From the NCBI RefSeq assembly GCF_019710745.1, contig NZ_JAHKJW010000019.1, positions 87,211-151,210 on the forward strand: a stretch of DNA of 64,000 nucleotides, read 5' to 3'. The position numbers and the translations under genes are program-made. The notes beneath the pieces were generated by a model. The model was not told the origin of the DNA, made no database searches, and saw only the letters and a list, made by a program, of their open reading frames with translations. This document shows, one piece after another, positions 16,417 through 26,200 of this stretch. This DNA is from Streptomyces beigongshangae (GTDB taxonomy: Bacteria; Actinomycetota; Actinomycetes; Streptomycetales; Streptomycetaceae). Every line of letters starts with the position of its first letter. The first letter of the stretch is position 1.

Positions 16417-16755
16417 TCAGGTCGCCGGGCCTGTACGCAGTCGTCGCACGTCCCGCACGAGCGCGTACAAGGTACTGAGAAAGATCACAGCTCCAGCCGC
16501 GGTCCAGAGAACCGATGCCCCGGAGCGGTACTCGCGAACGGCGCCGGCGAGCAACACCGTGCCGGCAAGAACGCCGAAGGCCGAGATCAGAGCGCTGATG
16601 CGGTTGGTCACACGGACATCATCACCGACAGCCTCGCTCAGCGGGAGTGATCCAAACGAAATCGCCTGGGTGTAGCTGTCTACCGCGTCCAGGAGCTGCC
16701 TGTCGGGCCCATCGCACGCGCCCCACAGCAGCCGTGAGGAGTTTCCCCGCCGCAC
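16417..16755 (-). CDS. small two-helix membrane protein
   Basis: The C-terminal 90 residues contain two clear transmembrane segments (ISALISAFGVLAGTVLLAG and VLWTAAGAVIFLSTLYALV) and a basic tail. The start is uncertain: GTG 16755 has a GGAGG motif almost touching it, and the frame stays open further upstream without a convincing site. The nearest gene is the Rhs toxin on the same strand, 215 nt downstream. Function unknown; an immunity or accessory membrane role is possible. Confidence 0.45.
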   Translation of the reverse strand: MRRGNSSRLLWGACDGPDRQLLDAVDSYTQAISFGSLPLSEAVGDDVRVTNRISALISAFGVLAGTVLLAGAVREYRSGASVLWTAAGAVIFLSTLYALVRDVRRLRTGPAT

Positions 16756-16824
16756 CCCTCCTGTCGGCCGGGTCCCGCTACCTTCGCCCCGCCCGGTCCG
16801 GTCCGGTACAGGAGAGGCACGTCC

Positions 16825-18398
16825 ATGAGCTCCCCGGTCCACCGCACCCCGACACGGCAGTCCACGGCCGTCCTGATGTCGGCCTCGCAGCGCCGGGAAG
16901 GGAACCGGACCGGGGACCGGGAGGGCCGGGAGCACGTCCGTACGCCCGGCCGAGCGCGCCCTCCTCGACATGCAGTCCCGCGCCGGCAACCGCGACGGTG
17001 CAGCGCGCCCGGAACACCGGAGCAGAGAGCGCCGGAGCGAAGGGCGCCAGCGCGAAGAAGAACTACCGCGACCGGATCGCCGGGCTCCTCGACAGGTTCA
17101 AGAAGAACCTCGAACCCATCGACACCTTCATCAAGGGCTTCCAGACCCCCACCAACGCGGCCTTCACCCAGCAGGCCGCCGTCACGGCCAACGAGGGCCT
17201 CAAGCACTCCGCCGCCGCTTCGGGGACCTCTGCGGCGTCGGGGAACCTCCTCACGGAGGCCGCCGGCACCGTGGTCAGCGGTATGGACGCGTACAAGAAC
17301 ATGAAGGACGCCAAGAAGCACGAGACCGGGGCCCGCCACCACACGGCGCAGAAGAAGGCCAAGACCAAGGGGACCGACGCGGTGGTCGGCGCCGCCAGTT
17401 CCGGAAGTTACAGCGCCGCCATCGCCAAGGAAGTGACCAAGGTCCAGAAGGCGGCGGACGCCGCGGTGGCGTCCGAGGCGAGCGGTATCGCCAGCGCCTC
17501 CATCGGCGGGATCAAGGGCGCGCGGGCCGTCTTCCGCGTCGGCAAGACGGCCCGCAAGTACAACGAGATCAAGAAACTGGGAGACCCCCACCTCGTCCAG
17601 GCAGGGTCCCTGGCCCGGCTGAACGAGGCGAGGGAACAGGCCGGCTGGGCCGCGGCGGAAGCCTACGTCGCGCTGGACGCCTACTGGAACCACGACGGTC
17701 GGGAACGCCTGGAACTCGTCTCCGAGGCCATCGACGCCGCCTGGGAGGCGATGGGCGAAGCCCGTGACGCCACCGAGAGCCTCCAGCGCGCCGAAAGGGA
17801 CGTGGAGAAGCTGAGCACGGCGCAGGCGTACGCGAAGAAGAAGCAGCTCACCAAGATCGGCAAGGAGACGGTCGGCGGCGCGGTGGGCGAGTCCACCAAG
17901 GCCGCGGCCGTCGTCGTGACGGCGGTCGCGGCGGGAACAGCCGGACTGGCGAGCAACCCGGTCGGCTGGGGTCTCGCCGGGGCCGGGGCCGGTCTCGTCC
18001 TCGGCGTCACCGTGTACAAGGCGCTCCGCGCCGCCACGAAGCGCTACGAGGAGGTCCACCACCCCGACCGCTGGGCGCCGGAGGGCGAGACCCCGGCGGA
18101 GGCCGCCTCCCGCAAGGAGTCTCTGAAGCACGCCCTGAAGTTCTGGAAGAAGGTCTCGAAGGGCGAACGCCAGGCCATGGCGCGCGAGATCTACGCCCTG
18201 GCGGCGGGTCCCGACATCGCCGGGAGCGGCGGTACGACGGACGAGATGCGGGCGTCCGCCAGGGCCCTGCTCAACGCTCTCAAATCCGGCCCCGCCCAGC
18301 ACAAGCTGGATGCGGAGGCATGGGCCGAGTCCCTCAACGACCCGGCGAAGACCGCCGGGTGGATCCAGGAGATAGCGGAGCAGTTGGCTTCGGGGTGA
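16825..18398 (+). pseudogene. eCIS-effector-like alpha-helical protein, N-terminus split over reading frames
   Basis: A good RBS (GGAGAGG) precedes ATG 16825 (MSSPVHRTPTRQSTAVL), but this frame stops at 17304 with only shadow-like sequence after the first 20 residues. The motif ALLDMQSRAGNR, typical of the N-terminus of effectors of Streptomyces contractile injection systems (LLxLQxxAGNxAV), lies in a second frame at 16955-16995. The body, from about 17001 to 18398 (VQRARNTGAESAGAKG...), lies in a third frame. It is a 465-residue helical protein with a hydrophobic glycine-rich hairpin (VVVTAVAAGTAGLASNPVGWG, at about 17905-17970). At least two indels are needed to join the parts. Automatic annotation would place a start inside the body frame. 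It is either a decayed gene or affected by sequence errors. Confidence 0.6.
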
Positions 18399-18440
18399 CG
18401 GGACGGCCGGGGAGGACGGAATGCCCCGGAGGACGATCGC

Positions 18441-19097
18441 TCACCAGCCGGTGAGATCCACCGAATACCGGCAGTGCGGATCGTCCACCGCGTCCGAGGT
18501 CCGCCATTCCTCACCCAGCAGTGAAGGCAGCGCCGCCAGGAGGGCTGTCAGTGCACCGCCCGGCCGTACGTCGGCAGCGATCACTCCCACTGCCTCCTCG
18601 CTGTCCAGGTAAAGGCGCAACAGGCCCCCTTCCCTGAACAGGAACCCACGCAGACGCACCTCCGGCGGTTCCGCGAAGGAGCGAGCCCAGGGATGGGCGA
18701 GGCACCGCAGGAGGGTGGAAGCCCAGTCGTCCGTGGTGAACGGCGCCTCTTCCACCTGCGCCGGGTCGATCAGGTACAGGTCCATCCCCATGACGCTGGT
18801 GACCCGGTCCGACGAGTAGATGTGCGTGCCGGTGTGCACGGCGCGCAGCAGGGCGACGACGTCGTGCGCGGTACGCAGTTCCTCACCGGCCCCGAGAGGG
18901 ATCTCGTACGCGGTCAGCCGGGACGGCACGCACTCGTTCCTATCCCCGAGGACGACTCGGACCGCCGGGGCCCTCGACGGTGCGGGCAGGACTCCCCGTA
19001 CGTGCTGGTCCTCCAACAAGGATGCGTAGACATGGTCCAGCAAGAGGCCAGCCACTTCCCTCTGGAGGTCCTCGATGTCTTGGGCGTTCTCGTTCAC
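18441..19097 (-). CDS. hypothetical cytoplasmic protein
   Basis: A 218-residue acidic protein (MNENAQDIEDLQREVAGLLL ... YSVDLTGW) converging with the eCIS-effector-like gene, with 42 nt between stops. No signal peptide, membrane segment or recognisable catalytic motif is visible. The alternating alpha/beta pattern and many charged residues would suit an immunity or adaptor protein. I do not recognise a family. Start ATG 19097 is chosen for the intact N-terminal helix. Confidence 0.6.
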   Translation of the reverse strand: MNENAQDIEDLQREVAGLLLDHVYASLLEDQHVRGVLPAPSRAPAVRVVLGDRNECVPSRLTAYEIPLGAGEELRTAHDVVALLRAVHTGTHIYSSDRVTSVMGMDLYLIDPAQVEEAPFTTDDWASTLLRCLAHPWARSFAEPPEVRLRGFLFREGGLLRLYLDSEEAVGVIAADVRPGGALTALLAALPSLLGEEWRTSDAVDDPHCRYSVDLTGW

Positions 19098-19131
19098 CGT
19101 GTCACTCGTTCGCCCTGCCTGTCCGCCTTCT

Positions 19132-19386
19132 TCACGATGCCGTCGGCAGGGTCCTCACGAACGACGACCAGGCGGAGAGGCCGAGCGTCAGCCGGGGACC
19201 GACGGGATTCTTGGAGTCGCGGACATGGATGGTGGCGGGGGTTGCGGCTATCTCGACGCAGTCGTTGATGTCGCCGCTGTCGCTGTAGCTGCTCTTGAAC
19301 CACTCCAACGCCACCTCAACACAGTCGCCAGGCTCGCCACTGCTGCTGTAGCTGCTCTTGAACCAACGGAGTTCTCTGGCGCTCAT
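19132..19386 (-). CDS. DUF397 protein with a duplicated motif
   Basis: DUF397 proteins are small partners of WhiJ-like helix-turn-helix regulators in Streptomyces. This 84-residue product carries the DUF397 opening twice: LRWFKSSYSSSGEPGDCVEVA and then EWFKSSYSDSGDINDCVEIA, followed by one complete tail (IHVRDSKNP). The DNA of the two openings is also nearly identical, so this is a recent partial duplication. Its ATG overlaps the stop of the upstream regulator by 4 nt. Confidence 0.85.
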   Translation of the reverse strand: MSARELRWFKSSYSSSGEPGDCVEVALEWFKSSYSDSGDINDCVEIAATPATIHVRDSKNPVGPRLTLGLSAWSSFVRTLPTAS

Positions 19387-20237
19387 AGTTCTCCCAGCGC
19401 TCTTTCGATGAAGGCCAGAGACTCCCTCGGCGGGAGAGCCTGCGCCCGGATCATTCCGTACCTCAGTTCAAGGATACGAAGATCCCTGAGATTGGAGACC
19501 GGACGGCCATTGAATGCTCCGTCCGAACGTCCGACTGCCGTGCCGTCGACGAACTTCAAGACCTCGATCAACCCCTGCGTTCCGGCGTGCTCCTCCCGAT
19601 CAGTCGGCATGACCTGAAGCGTGACCTGCCTCAACCGGCCTACCTGCAACAGGTGTTCGAGCTGGCGGCGAAGCACCATTTTCCCACCAAGGGGGCGTTC
19701 AAGCGTCACCTGCTCCTGCACGAAACTCATTGTCGGGGCAGGCTCCCGGTCAAAGATCGACTTTCGCGCCATACGCGCGGCGGTTTCCCGCTCCACCACC
19801 TCCGGAGCGAGAGCGGGCTGTGTCATCTCGAACAGAGTCCGTGCGTACTCCGGTGTCTGCAACAAGCCGTGGATGTTGTGGCTGCTGTACAACAACACCT
19901 CAACCGACCGATCCTCCAGCTTCTTCAGCTCCCGCACCTTCTTCGGATATCGGGCCTTCTCCACGTCCTCCCTGAACGCCTTGAGATGCCCGCCCGCCTT
20001 CAGGACCTCGTCCGCCCGGTCCAGGAACTCCGGCCGGGGAATCCGCGCCCCGCGCTCGATCTTGCGGACCATGTCCTCGCCGTACCCAAGGACCTCGCCG
20101 AGGTCTGCGACCCGCATCCCGGCCGCCTCCCGGCACATCCTGACCAGGCGTCCCACGGCCTCCACCAACGGCGCGCTCTCGTCCCCCGGTTCGAGGTCCC
20201 AGCCCGCCTCGTCCACACCTTCGCTGCTCATGCCCAC
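19383..20237 (-). CDS. XRE-family helix-turn-helix regulator with DUF5753 (WhiJ-like)
   Basis: The 284-residue product has an N-terminal HTH_31-type DNA-binding domain (residues about 25-85; LVRMCREAAGMRVADLGEVLGYGEDMVRKIERGARIP) and a C-terminal DUF5753 sensor domain (EVLLYSSHNIHGLLQTPEYARTL ... PTDREEHAGTQGLIEVLKF). Such proteins act with DUF397 partners to control development and antibiotic genes in Streptomyces. It is divergent from the ATPase gene at 20371, completing the typical triad. ATG 20231 (MSSEG) is an alternative start. Confidence 0.9.
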   Translation of the reverse strand: MGMSSEGVDEAGWDLEPGDESAPLVEAVGRLVRMCREAAGMRVADLGEVLGYGEDMVRKIERGARIPRPEFLDRADEVLKAGGHLKAFREDVEKARYPKKVRELKKLEDRSVEVLLYSSHNIHGLLQTPEYARTLFEMTQPALAPEVVERETAARMARKSIFDREPAPTMSFVQEQVTLERPLGGKMVLRRQLEHLLQVGRLRQVTLQVMPTDREEHAGTQGLIEVLKFVDGTAVGRSDGAFNGRPVSNLRDLRILELRYGMIRAQALPPRESLAFIERALGEL

Positions 20238-20370
20238 CCACCTCCAACGCCCACCCGCCCCCGTACGGCACTCAGACAGCCGAGACAGAACGAGACAACG
20301 GCGGGACTCTTGCGATACGCACAGTCGTCATCCCAGTTCAGAGTAGACACGCTCCGACACGCTGAGTGAC

Positions 20371-20853
20371 GTGAATGAAGAAACCGTCCGCAACTTCAGC
20401 CTGCTCCTCTCCGCCACCCCTCGCGGCGCCCGCCTGGCCCGGCGGCTCACGGCGGAGCAACTGCGCACCTGGGAACTGCCGGTGGACCCGGACCGCGCGG
20501 AGCACATCGTGGCCGAACTGGCCGCCAACGCCGCCACGCACGGCCGCGTGCCCGGCCGCGACTTCCGGCTCACGCTGTACGTGGTCGGCGGCACCCTCCG
20601 CATCGAGGTGACCGACAGCCGCGGCGACCGGCCCGTGCTCCACTCCCGCCACGGAAGCCCTGCCGACGAGTCGGGGCGCGGCCTCGTCATCGTCGAGGCA
20701 CTCTCCGACCGCTGGGGCGTCACCTCCGGCAGGCCCCCGCGCAAGACGGTCTGGGCCGAGATCAACGTCGTACCGCAGCCGGCCCCGGCATCCGCCCCCA
20801 CCGGTCCCGCCGGCCCCGTCGGCCCCGGTCCCCGGATTCTCCCGTCCCGGTAA
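20371..20853 (+). CDS. RsbW-type ATP-binding protein (anti-sigma-factor-like kinase)
   Basis: A 160-residue HATPase_c_2 protein starting with GTG at 20371. The N-box is visible as HIVAELAANAATHG (about residues 45-58). The G1-type motif is IEVTDSRGDRPVLH, and the G2 box is ESGRGLVIVEALSDRWGV. These bind ATP in RsbW/SpoIIAB-like kinases. It is divergent from the helix-turn-helix/DUF397 pair with 133 nt between the starts, which presumably holds both promoters. The Pro/Gly-rich C-terminus (PTGPAGPVGPGP) is a disordered tail. Confidence 0.85.
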   Translation: MNEETVRNFSLLLSATPRGARLARRLTAEQLRTWELPVDPDRAEHIVAELAANAATHGRVPGRDFRLTLYVVGGTLRIEVTDSRGDRPVLHSRHGSPADESGRGLVIVEALSDRWGVTSGRPPRKTVWAEINVVPQPAPASAPTGPAGPVGPGPRILPSR

Positions 20854-21136
20854 TTCGCCGCCCGGTGCCGCACGGCATCAAAAAGCTTTTCAAGAACTCC
20901 AGGAAAGAACCCGACCCAACCCAACCCCGCCCGGCTTTCACCTGACCCGTAGCGGGTCCCGTCAGCACCGCGAACCCGCGTCGCCCACAAGGGTGACAAT
21001 CGCCAACTCGGCTGGATTTCCATCCGGTTGCCGGGCATATGCTCGCCCGGACCACCCCAGAACATGCGACGGCCCCCGGCCGGGACTGCAATCCCGGTCG
21101 AGGGCCTGACCACCGAGGAAGAGAAGAGCCTTCCCC
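20854..21136. other. non-coding gap with a leader hairpin before 21137
   Basis: No gene is seen. A GC-rich hairpin (core CGGGA-CTGCAA-TCCCG, extended by flanking GGCC arms, about 21070-21108) precedes the winged-helix gene. An AGGAAGAGAAGAG purine stretch serves as its ribosome site. Confidence 0.45.
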
Positions 21137-22096
21137 ATGGATAAGCAGAACCCTAGCGCGCCTCCTTGCTCCCAGCCCCGCATTCCGCATCCGGATTCAC
21201 GTCCGCATGCGCGAGGCATCACGCACGTCAACGTCCCCCACACCTCCCGTTTCACGGTGATCGGCAACCACCTCGCCCAGCACGCGCATCTGTCAGGGCT
21301 GGCGATCGGGCTCGGCGTCCACATCCAGTCGCTGCCCGCCGGGGCCCGCGTCGACATCAGGACGCTCACGGACCGGTTCCCCGAGGGCGAGGACAGGATC
21401 GCGGCGGCCCTGCGGGAGCTGGAGGCGCACGGCTACTTCTCCCGCACCCGGCACCGCCTGCCGAGCGGCCAGGTCGTCACACGGACGGTGTCGTACAACC
21501 AGCCGGGAGCCACCCCCTCCGAGGAGCCCCCACCTCGTCCGGCTCCCCGCACGGAGCCGAACCCCGGCCCCACGCCCGCCGCCGCGACCGCTCCCGCCCC
21601 CGCCCCCGCCCCCGATCCCGTCGTACAGCCGCCGGACAGCGACGCGCGCCCATCCCCCGCCGCGACCGTTCCCGCCCCCGGTCCCGTCGTACAGCCGCCG
21701 GACACCGACGTGCCCCCGGTCCCCGCCACCATCCTCCTCGCCGGCCTGCACCGCGACGACCCCCGGCTGCTCCTCTCCCAACGGGACGTACACCGCCTCG
21801 CCCCCGCCGTCAGCACCTGGCTGGACCGCGGCGCCGCCCCCGAAGTCGTACGCCGCACGCTCACTGCGGGCCTCCCCGAAGGGCCCCTCCACCATCCGGC
21901 CGGCCTCCTGGCCCACCGCCTCGCCGAACTGCTCCCGCCCCCACTGCCACCGGCCCCGCCGCCCGTACCGGCAGCCGCACGCCCGCTCCCCCTCCGGAAC
22001 TGCGACGGCTGCGACCGCGCCTTCCGCTCCCCGGAGCCCGGCCTCCGCTGCCGCGACTGCCGTTCCACCGCGTCCGATCTCCTGGAGGCCGCTTAG
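21137..22096 (+). CDS. winged-helix DNA-binding protein with Pro-rich linker and zinc-ribbon tail
   Basis: A 319-residue protein. Residues 40-120 form a winged helix (VIGNHLAQHAHLSGLAIGL ... IAAALRELEAHGYFSRTRHRL) like the replication/conjugation-type helix-turn-helix proteins common in Streptomyces. Residues 125-200 are a Pro/Ala-rich linker with an internal repeat (DPVVQPPDSD and GPVVQPPDTD). The C-terminus carries two Cys pairs (CDGC and CRDC) that should bind one zinc. DNA-binding or plasmid-maintenance-like roles are possible; the exact function is unknown. Confidence 0.8.
   Translation: MDKQNPSAPPCSQPRIPHPDSRPHARGITHVNVPHTSRFTVIGNHLAQHAHLSGLAIGLGVHIQSLPAGARVDIRTLTDRFPEGEDRIAAALRELEAHGYFSRTRHRLPSGQVVTRTVSYNQPGATPSEEPPPRPAPRTEPNPGPTPAAATAPAPAPAPDPVVQPPDSDARPSPAATVPAPGPVVQPPDTDVPPVPATILLAGLHRDDPRLLLSQRDVHRLAPAVSTWLDRGAAPEVVRRTLTAGLPEGPLHHPAGLLAHRLAELLPPPLPPAPPPVPAAARPLPLRNCDGCDRAFRSPEPGLRCRDCRSTASDLLEAA
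21617..21710 (+). repeat. internal direct repeat in the winged-helix gene linker
   Basis: A 28-bp unit at 21617-21644 recurs at 21683-21710 with one mismatch, flanked by further similarity (CCGCCGCGACCG motifs). It encodes the VVQPPDSD / VVQPPDTD linker repeat and may vary in copy number between strains. Confidence 0.8.
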
Positions 22097-22097
22097 C

Positions 22098-22432
22098 GTG
22101 AATGCTCACCACGAACTGATCCCTCGCCCCGAGAAAACTCCCGAAGCCCTGCGCGCGGCCCTCGCCGTCATCGCCCCCATCGTCTGGAGGAGATGCAGCT
22201 GACGAAGGACGAAGCCTTCGCGAAAGCGGTGGAGTGGCAGTCCCTGACTCCGGTGCAGAGCTGGGTCCTGATGTGGGCCAGGGAGATCGAGATCATCCGC
22301 CGCCCTGATCTGTCGGCCCGCTACGCCGACGCGAAGAACAACCTGGAACACGAGGACTCCACGGTCGCGCAGGAAGCCCTGAGAAAACTCAGCGCCGTCC
22401 TGGACGAGGCGATGACGGCAGTCCGCGCGTGA
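22098..22432 (+). pseudogene. DUF6247-like protein with an apparent -1 frameshift
   Basis: GTG 22098 (GGAGG site 8-12 nt upstream) opens MNAHHELIPRPEKTPEALRAALAVIAP, then runs into a stop at about 22200. The second part, in another frame from 22193 (MQLTKDEAFAKAVEWQSLTP ... WVLMWAREIEIIRRPDL), continues the DUF6247 pattern to 22432. Adding one C to the CCCCC run near 22172 would join them as IAPHRLEEMQLTKDEA, one frame of about 111 residues. It is either a true mutation or a homopolymer miscall. If real, the 79-residue downstream part could still be translated from its ATG. Confidence 0.7.
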
Positions 22433-22572
22433 GCTGGAAGTGGGAGTACGCCTCCGGCGCGGAGGAAGCCGCCCGCACTGCTCCTACCGCTTTCCTGGCC
22501 GACATGGAAAGGCCGCCCGGCACAACGACAACGAGCTCCTCACCGGGCACCAAACTCAGGGAGCGAACTCCA
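22429..22572 (+). pseudogene. remnant of a partner gene overlapping DUF6247
   Basis: GTG 22429 overlaps the DUF6247 stop as GTGA, the signature of a coupled partner gene. It opens MSWKWEYASGAEEAARTAP TAFLADME, then loses a sensible frame near 22512. With one base added after GAAA the frame would read on in phase with the Uma2 gene. I interpret 22429-22571 as the start of a small toxin-like or partner gene broken by an indel and now abutting Uma2. Confidence 0.45.
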
Positions 22573-23189
22573 TGGCCATCTTCTCGGACGGCACACGGTC
22601 CAGCGCTCACCACCGTTACCTGGCAATGCGCGAGTTCCTTGCGGCGATGGACGACACGCTTCCTGGGAAATTCGAGATCACCAAGCAAGGGATCGTCCAC
22701 GACATGATGTCGCCGGTGAAGCAGCACGGCCTCACGGTGCTGCATCTCCGGAAACGCCTTGAGAAGGTCATGCCGGAGGAGCTGGTGGCCCACACGGGAG
22801 AACCCGACGTGGAGGCCGAGCCCGAGGGCATCATGCGCCACCCCGACGTGATGGTGATCGCGATGGCGGACATGGAGGGCGATGGCCCCTTCGACCCCCG
22901 TACGCTCATCGCCGCCGTCGAGGTGGTCAGCCGTTCCAACCCGGACAACGACTGGGACGGCAAGATGCGCGACTACCCCCTGCTCGGCATTCCTGTGTAC
23001 GCGATCTTCGACCCCCGTACCGGCACCGGCGCCGTTCTCACCGACATCCATTCCACCCCCGACGGCCCGCGCTACGCGACCCGCAAGGACTTCCTCTACG
23101 GCGAGGACGTCACCATCGCGGAGTGGGCCATCCCGACCGCCGGCCTGCCGCGCTACGAGGACAGGAGGCGACCCACGAGTGACGGCTGA
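22572..23189 (+). CDS. Uma2-family protein (PD-(D/E)XK nuclease fold)
   Basis: A 205-residue protein from ATG 22572 (MAIFSDGTRSSAHHRYLAM; GGGAG site). It shows the Uma2 core order: GKFEITKQGIVHDMMSP, RHPDVMVIA (metal-binding Asp), LIAAVEVVSRSNPDND (Glu-Val-Val active strand) and KMRDYPLLGIPVYAIFDPR. Uma2 proteins are abundant restriction-like endonuclease-fold proteins of unclear role. Here it stands alone after two damaged genes and converges with the GH115 gene. Confidence 0.85.
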   Translation: MAIFSDGTRSSAHHRYLAMREFLAAMDDTLPGKFEITKQGIVHDMMSPVKQHGLTVLHLRKRLEKVMPEELVAHTGEPDVEAEPEGIMRHPDVMVIAMADMEGDGPFDPRTLIAAVEVVSRSNPDNDWDGKMRDYPLLGIPVYAIFDPRTGTGAVLTDIHSTPDGPRYATRKDFLYGEDVTIAEWAIPTAGLPRYEDRRRPTSDG

Positions 23190-23212
23190 CCAGCCAGGCG
23201 AGCGGGGCCTGC

Positions 23213-26200
23213 TCAGCGCACGCGGTAGCTCTCCCGCGGCCCCAGATACGTCGGCGTCAGCCCGCCCGTGTCGATCACCAGCCGCTGCACCACCACCGTC
23301 GGATCCACCGTCCAGAACTTCAGCCGGTGCACCCCGGCCGCCCTGATCGTGTGACGCGTTGCCGTGCGGTTGACGTTGTCCGACGTGTTGCGGGCCCACT
23401 CCATGTTCATCAGGCCGTCGTCGGCGCCCGTCGCCGTGTGGATGTCGACGATCTGCGGGGCGTCGGCGTCGAACGACACCGCGTACTTCAGCCCGCCCGT
23501 CCCCTTCATCCCGCCCGTCGGCAGCGTCGGGTTCCGTGGCGACAGGTACGCCCACACCGTGACCTGCCCCGCCGACAGCAGGCTCACCTCGTACTCCAGG
23601 TGCGGCGACGAACCCCCCGGAATCCGCCGCGGCGCCGTCACCGGCCACGGTGTCATCCCGGCCCCCGTGCGCCCGATGCCGTCGATACGCCGCCACTTCC
23701 CCACCGAGCGCGCGAAGTGCTCGGCGTCCACGGCGACGTAACCGCCCGCCTCCACGAAGCCCCGCAGGCCGCGACGCCACAGCCCGAGCCCTTGCGGGTC
23801 CCGCGCCGCCGGGCGCTCGGTCACCACCCCGACCGTCACCTCCGCGCCCGCCCCCTCCACGGTCACCGACGCCTCCGCCCGCCCCCGTGGGGCCCTCGCC
23901 CAGTCCACTGTCAGCACGGCCCGCACCTGCTGCCGTACCCGGCCCCGCGGGCGGTCGACCCGGAGCCACGGCACGGACGCCGTGATCCGGTAGTCGAAGG
24001 GCGTACGCCCCCGGTTGAAGACCTCGACGTACTGGTCGGGCCGCGTCTGGTACGGGCTGAACGGTGGAAGCACGGGCCGGTCCGGACCGGGCCCGGTCCC
24101 CGGCCACCACTCCTCCGAGCCGTCCACCGCCACCCCCAGCTCCGCCCTCTCCGGCACCTCGATCCGCTTCACCGCGGGGAAGATCTCGTCCGGCAGCGCC
24201 ACGTCGTCCCGCTCGGGCTGCTGCCAGGGCGCGTTCGGGCCGTACCGCGCCACGTCCCCGTACCCGATGTGCGGCTGCGTCTGGAAGCCCCGCCACTTGC
24301 CGCCCGCCACCCGCTTGTTGAAGTGGTCGGCGAGCGCGAAATCGCGGGCCAGGCCCGCCTCCGCCGCGGCCGCCAGGTCGTTCGTCGCGGCGCGGCCCTG
24401 GCGGGCGTACAGCAGGTTGGTGAACTCCGCCTCCCTCAGTTCGTACAGGTTGGCCGTCGCCGCCACCTCGTAGCCGACCAGCTCGAACCACGCGTCCTGG
24501 TCCGCGGCCGGCAGGCGTCGGCCGATCCGCTCCGCCTCCTCGCCCAGCCGCCGCCACTCCCGCGTGACCCGCTCCAGTTCGCGGTGGTCGAAGTAGAAGG
24601 GTGTCTGCTGGTCGTCGTACACGACCCGTCCGTCCACCAGCGTGATGCGGCGGTTCAGCAGTTCGGGCTTGCGCCGCGACTGGAGCTGTCCGTACCGCGC
24701 CAGCACCTCGGCGATGTCCTTGGCAAGGTCCCCCGCCCTCGCGCCGGCGAAGTTCTGCCGTGCGTACCGCCGCTCCCACTCCCCCAGCCGCTCCAGCGGC
24801 CAGCGCTCCGGGTGCCAGGCGTAGTTCAGGAAGAACTCCGTCGGCAGCTCGTTGCCCTTCAGGTCGCCGACGTTCGTGACCCACAGCTCCCGGTTGCCGT
24901 ACGCGATCGCCTGGTGGAGCTGGTCCCACAGGTTCGGCAGCGAGGCGGTGTCCACCCACTTGTAGTTGCGGCCGACGCCGACGTAGTCGAAGTGGTAGTA
25001 CAGGCCGTAGCCGCCGGCCCGCGGGCCCTCCGCCGGATCCGGGTGCTTGCGGATGTTGCCCCAGTTGTCGTCCGTCAGGACGACCGTCACGTCGTCCGGC
25101 GCCCGCAGGCCGCGGTCCCAGTAGCGCTGGACCTCCTTGTAGAGCGTCCACACCTGCGGGGTCCGGGACGCCTCGCGGCCGGTGACGTCCTCGATGATCG
25201 CCCGCTGGGTCTCGATGATCTCCTGCATCAGTTCGATGCCGTCGCCGTCGGGCAGGCTCGTGTCCCCGTTCCCGCGCATGCCGAGCGTGACGACGCCCTC
25301 GAAGCCCTGCTCGACCATGCGCTCGATGCCGTCGCGCCAGTACGCCTTGACGGCCGCCGCGTTCCGCCGGAACGACCACTCTCCCGTGCCGCCGTACGGG
25401 TCCCGGCCGGGCGTCACGACGTTCCCCGCGCTGTCGCGCACGGCCGGCACGGCATGCCGGTTCCACTCCTCGATGCCCCGCATCATCGGCGCCTCGTGGG
25501 AGGTGCCCATGACGATCCCGTACTCGGCGGCCCGCCGGTGGTTCTCCGGGTCGTCCTCCGCGAACGCCCGCCCCCACACCGCCGGCCACAGGTAGTTCGC
25601 CTTCAGCCGCAGCAGCACCTCGAAGACCCTGGCGTAGAAGTCCGCGGTGAAGCCGCCGGGGTGTCCTGGCGCCTTGCCCGGTCCGAAGTACGCGGGTGCC
25701 CACGTCCCGAGCGCCGGGTTCTCGTCGTTGATGAAGACGCCGCGGTACTTCACCGCCGGTGTGCCCTGGCTGAAGCGCCCCGGCAGCACGTACACCTCGC
25801 TGCGCCGGACCGGCCGTACGTCGTCCCACCAGTACCAGGGCGAGACCCCGAGCCCGTACGAGACGTCGTACGCCCCGAAGATCGTGCCGCGCGGGTCGCT
25901 GCCGGCGACGACGAACGCCCGCTCCACGCCCGGCATCGGCTGGTCGACCACGGTCTGGAGCGAGGTCTCCCACGCGCCCCGGACCCCGTCGACGTCGAGT
26001 TTCCCGGCCTCGATCAGCCCGTCGATCAGCGGGCTGCGCCCGATCGTCCCCACCAGGACGGCCTCGCGGGCGACCGTGTCACCCGGCCGCGTCCCGGTGA
26101 CCCGCTCGATGTCGTCGCGCAGGTCGCCGGCCGCCCGTACGACTCCGGGGTGGTCGTCGGCGTCGACCACGACCGGGGCACCCACCAGCCGGAAGGCGTC

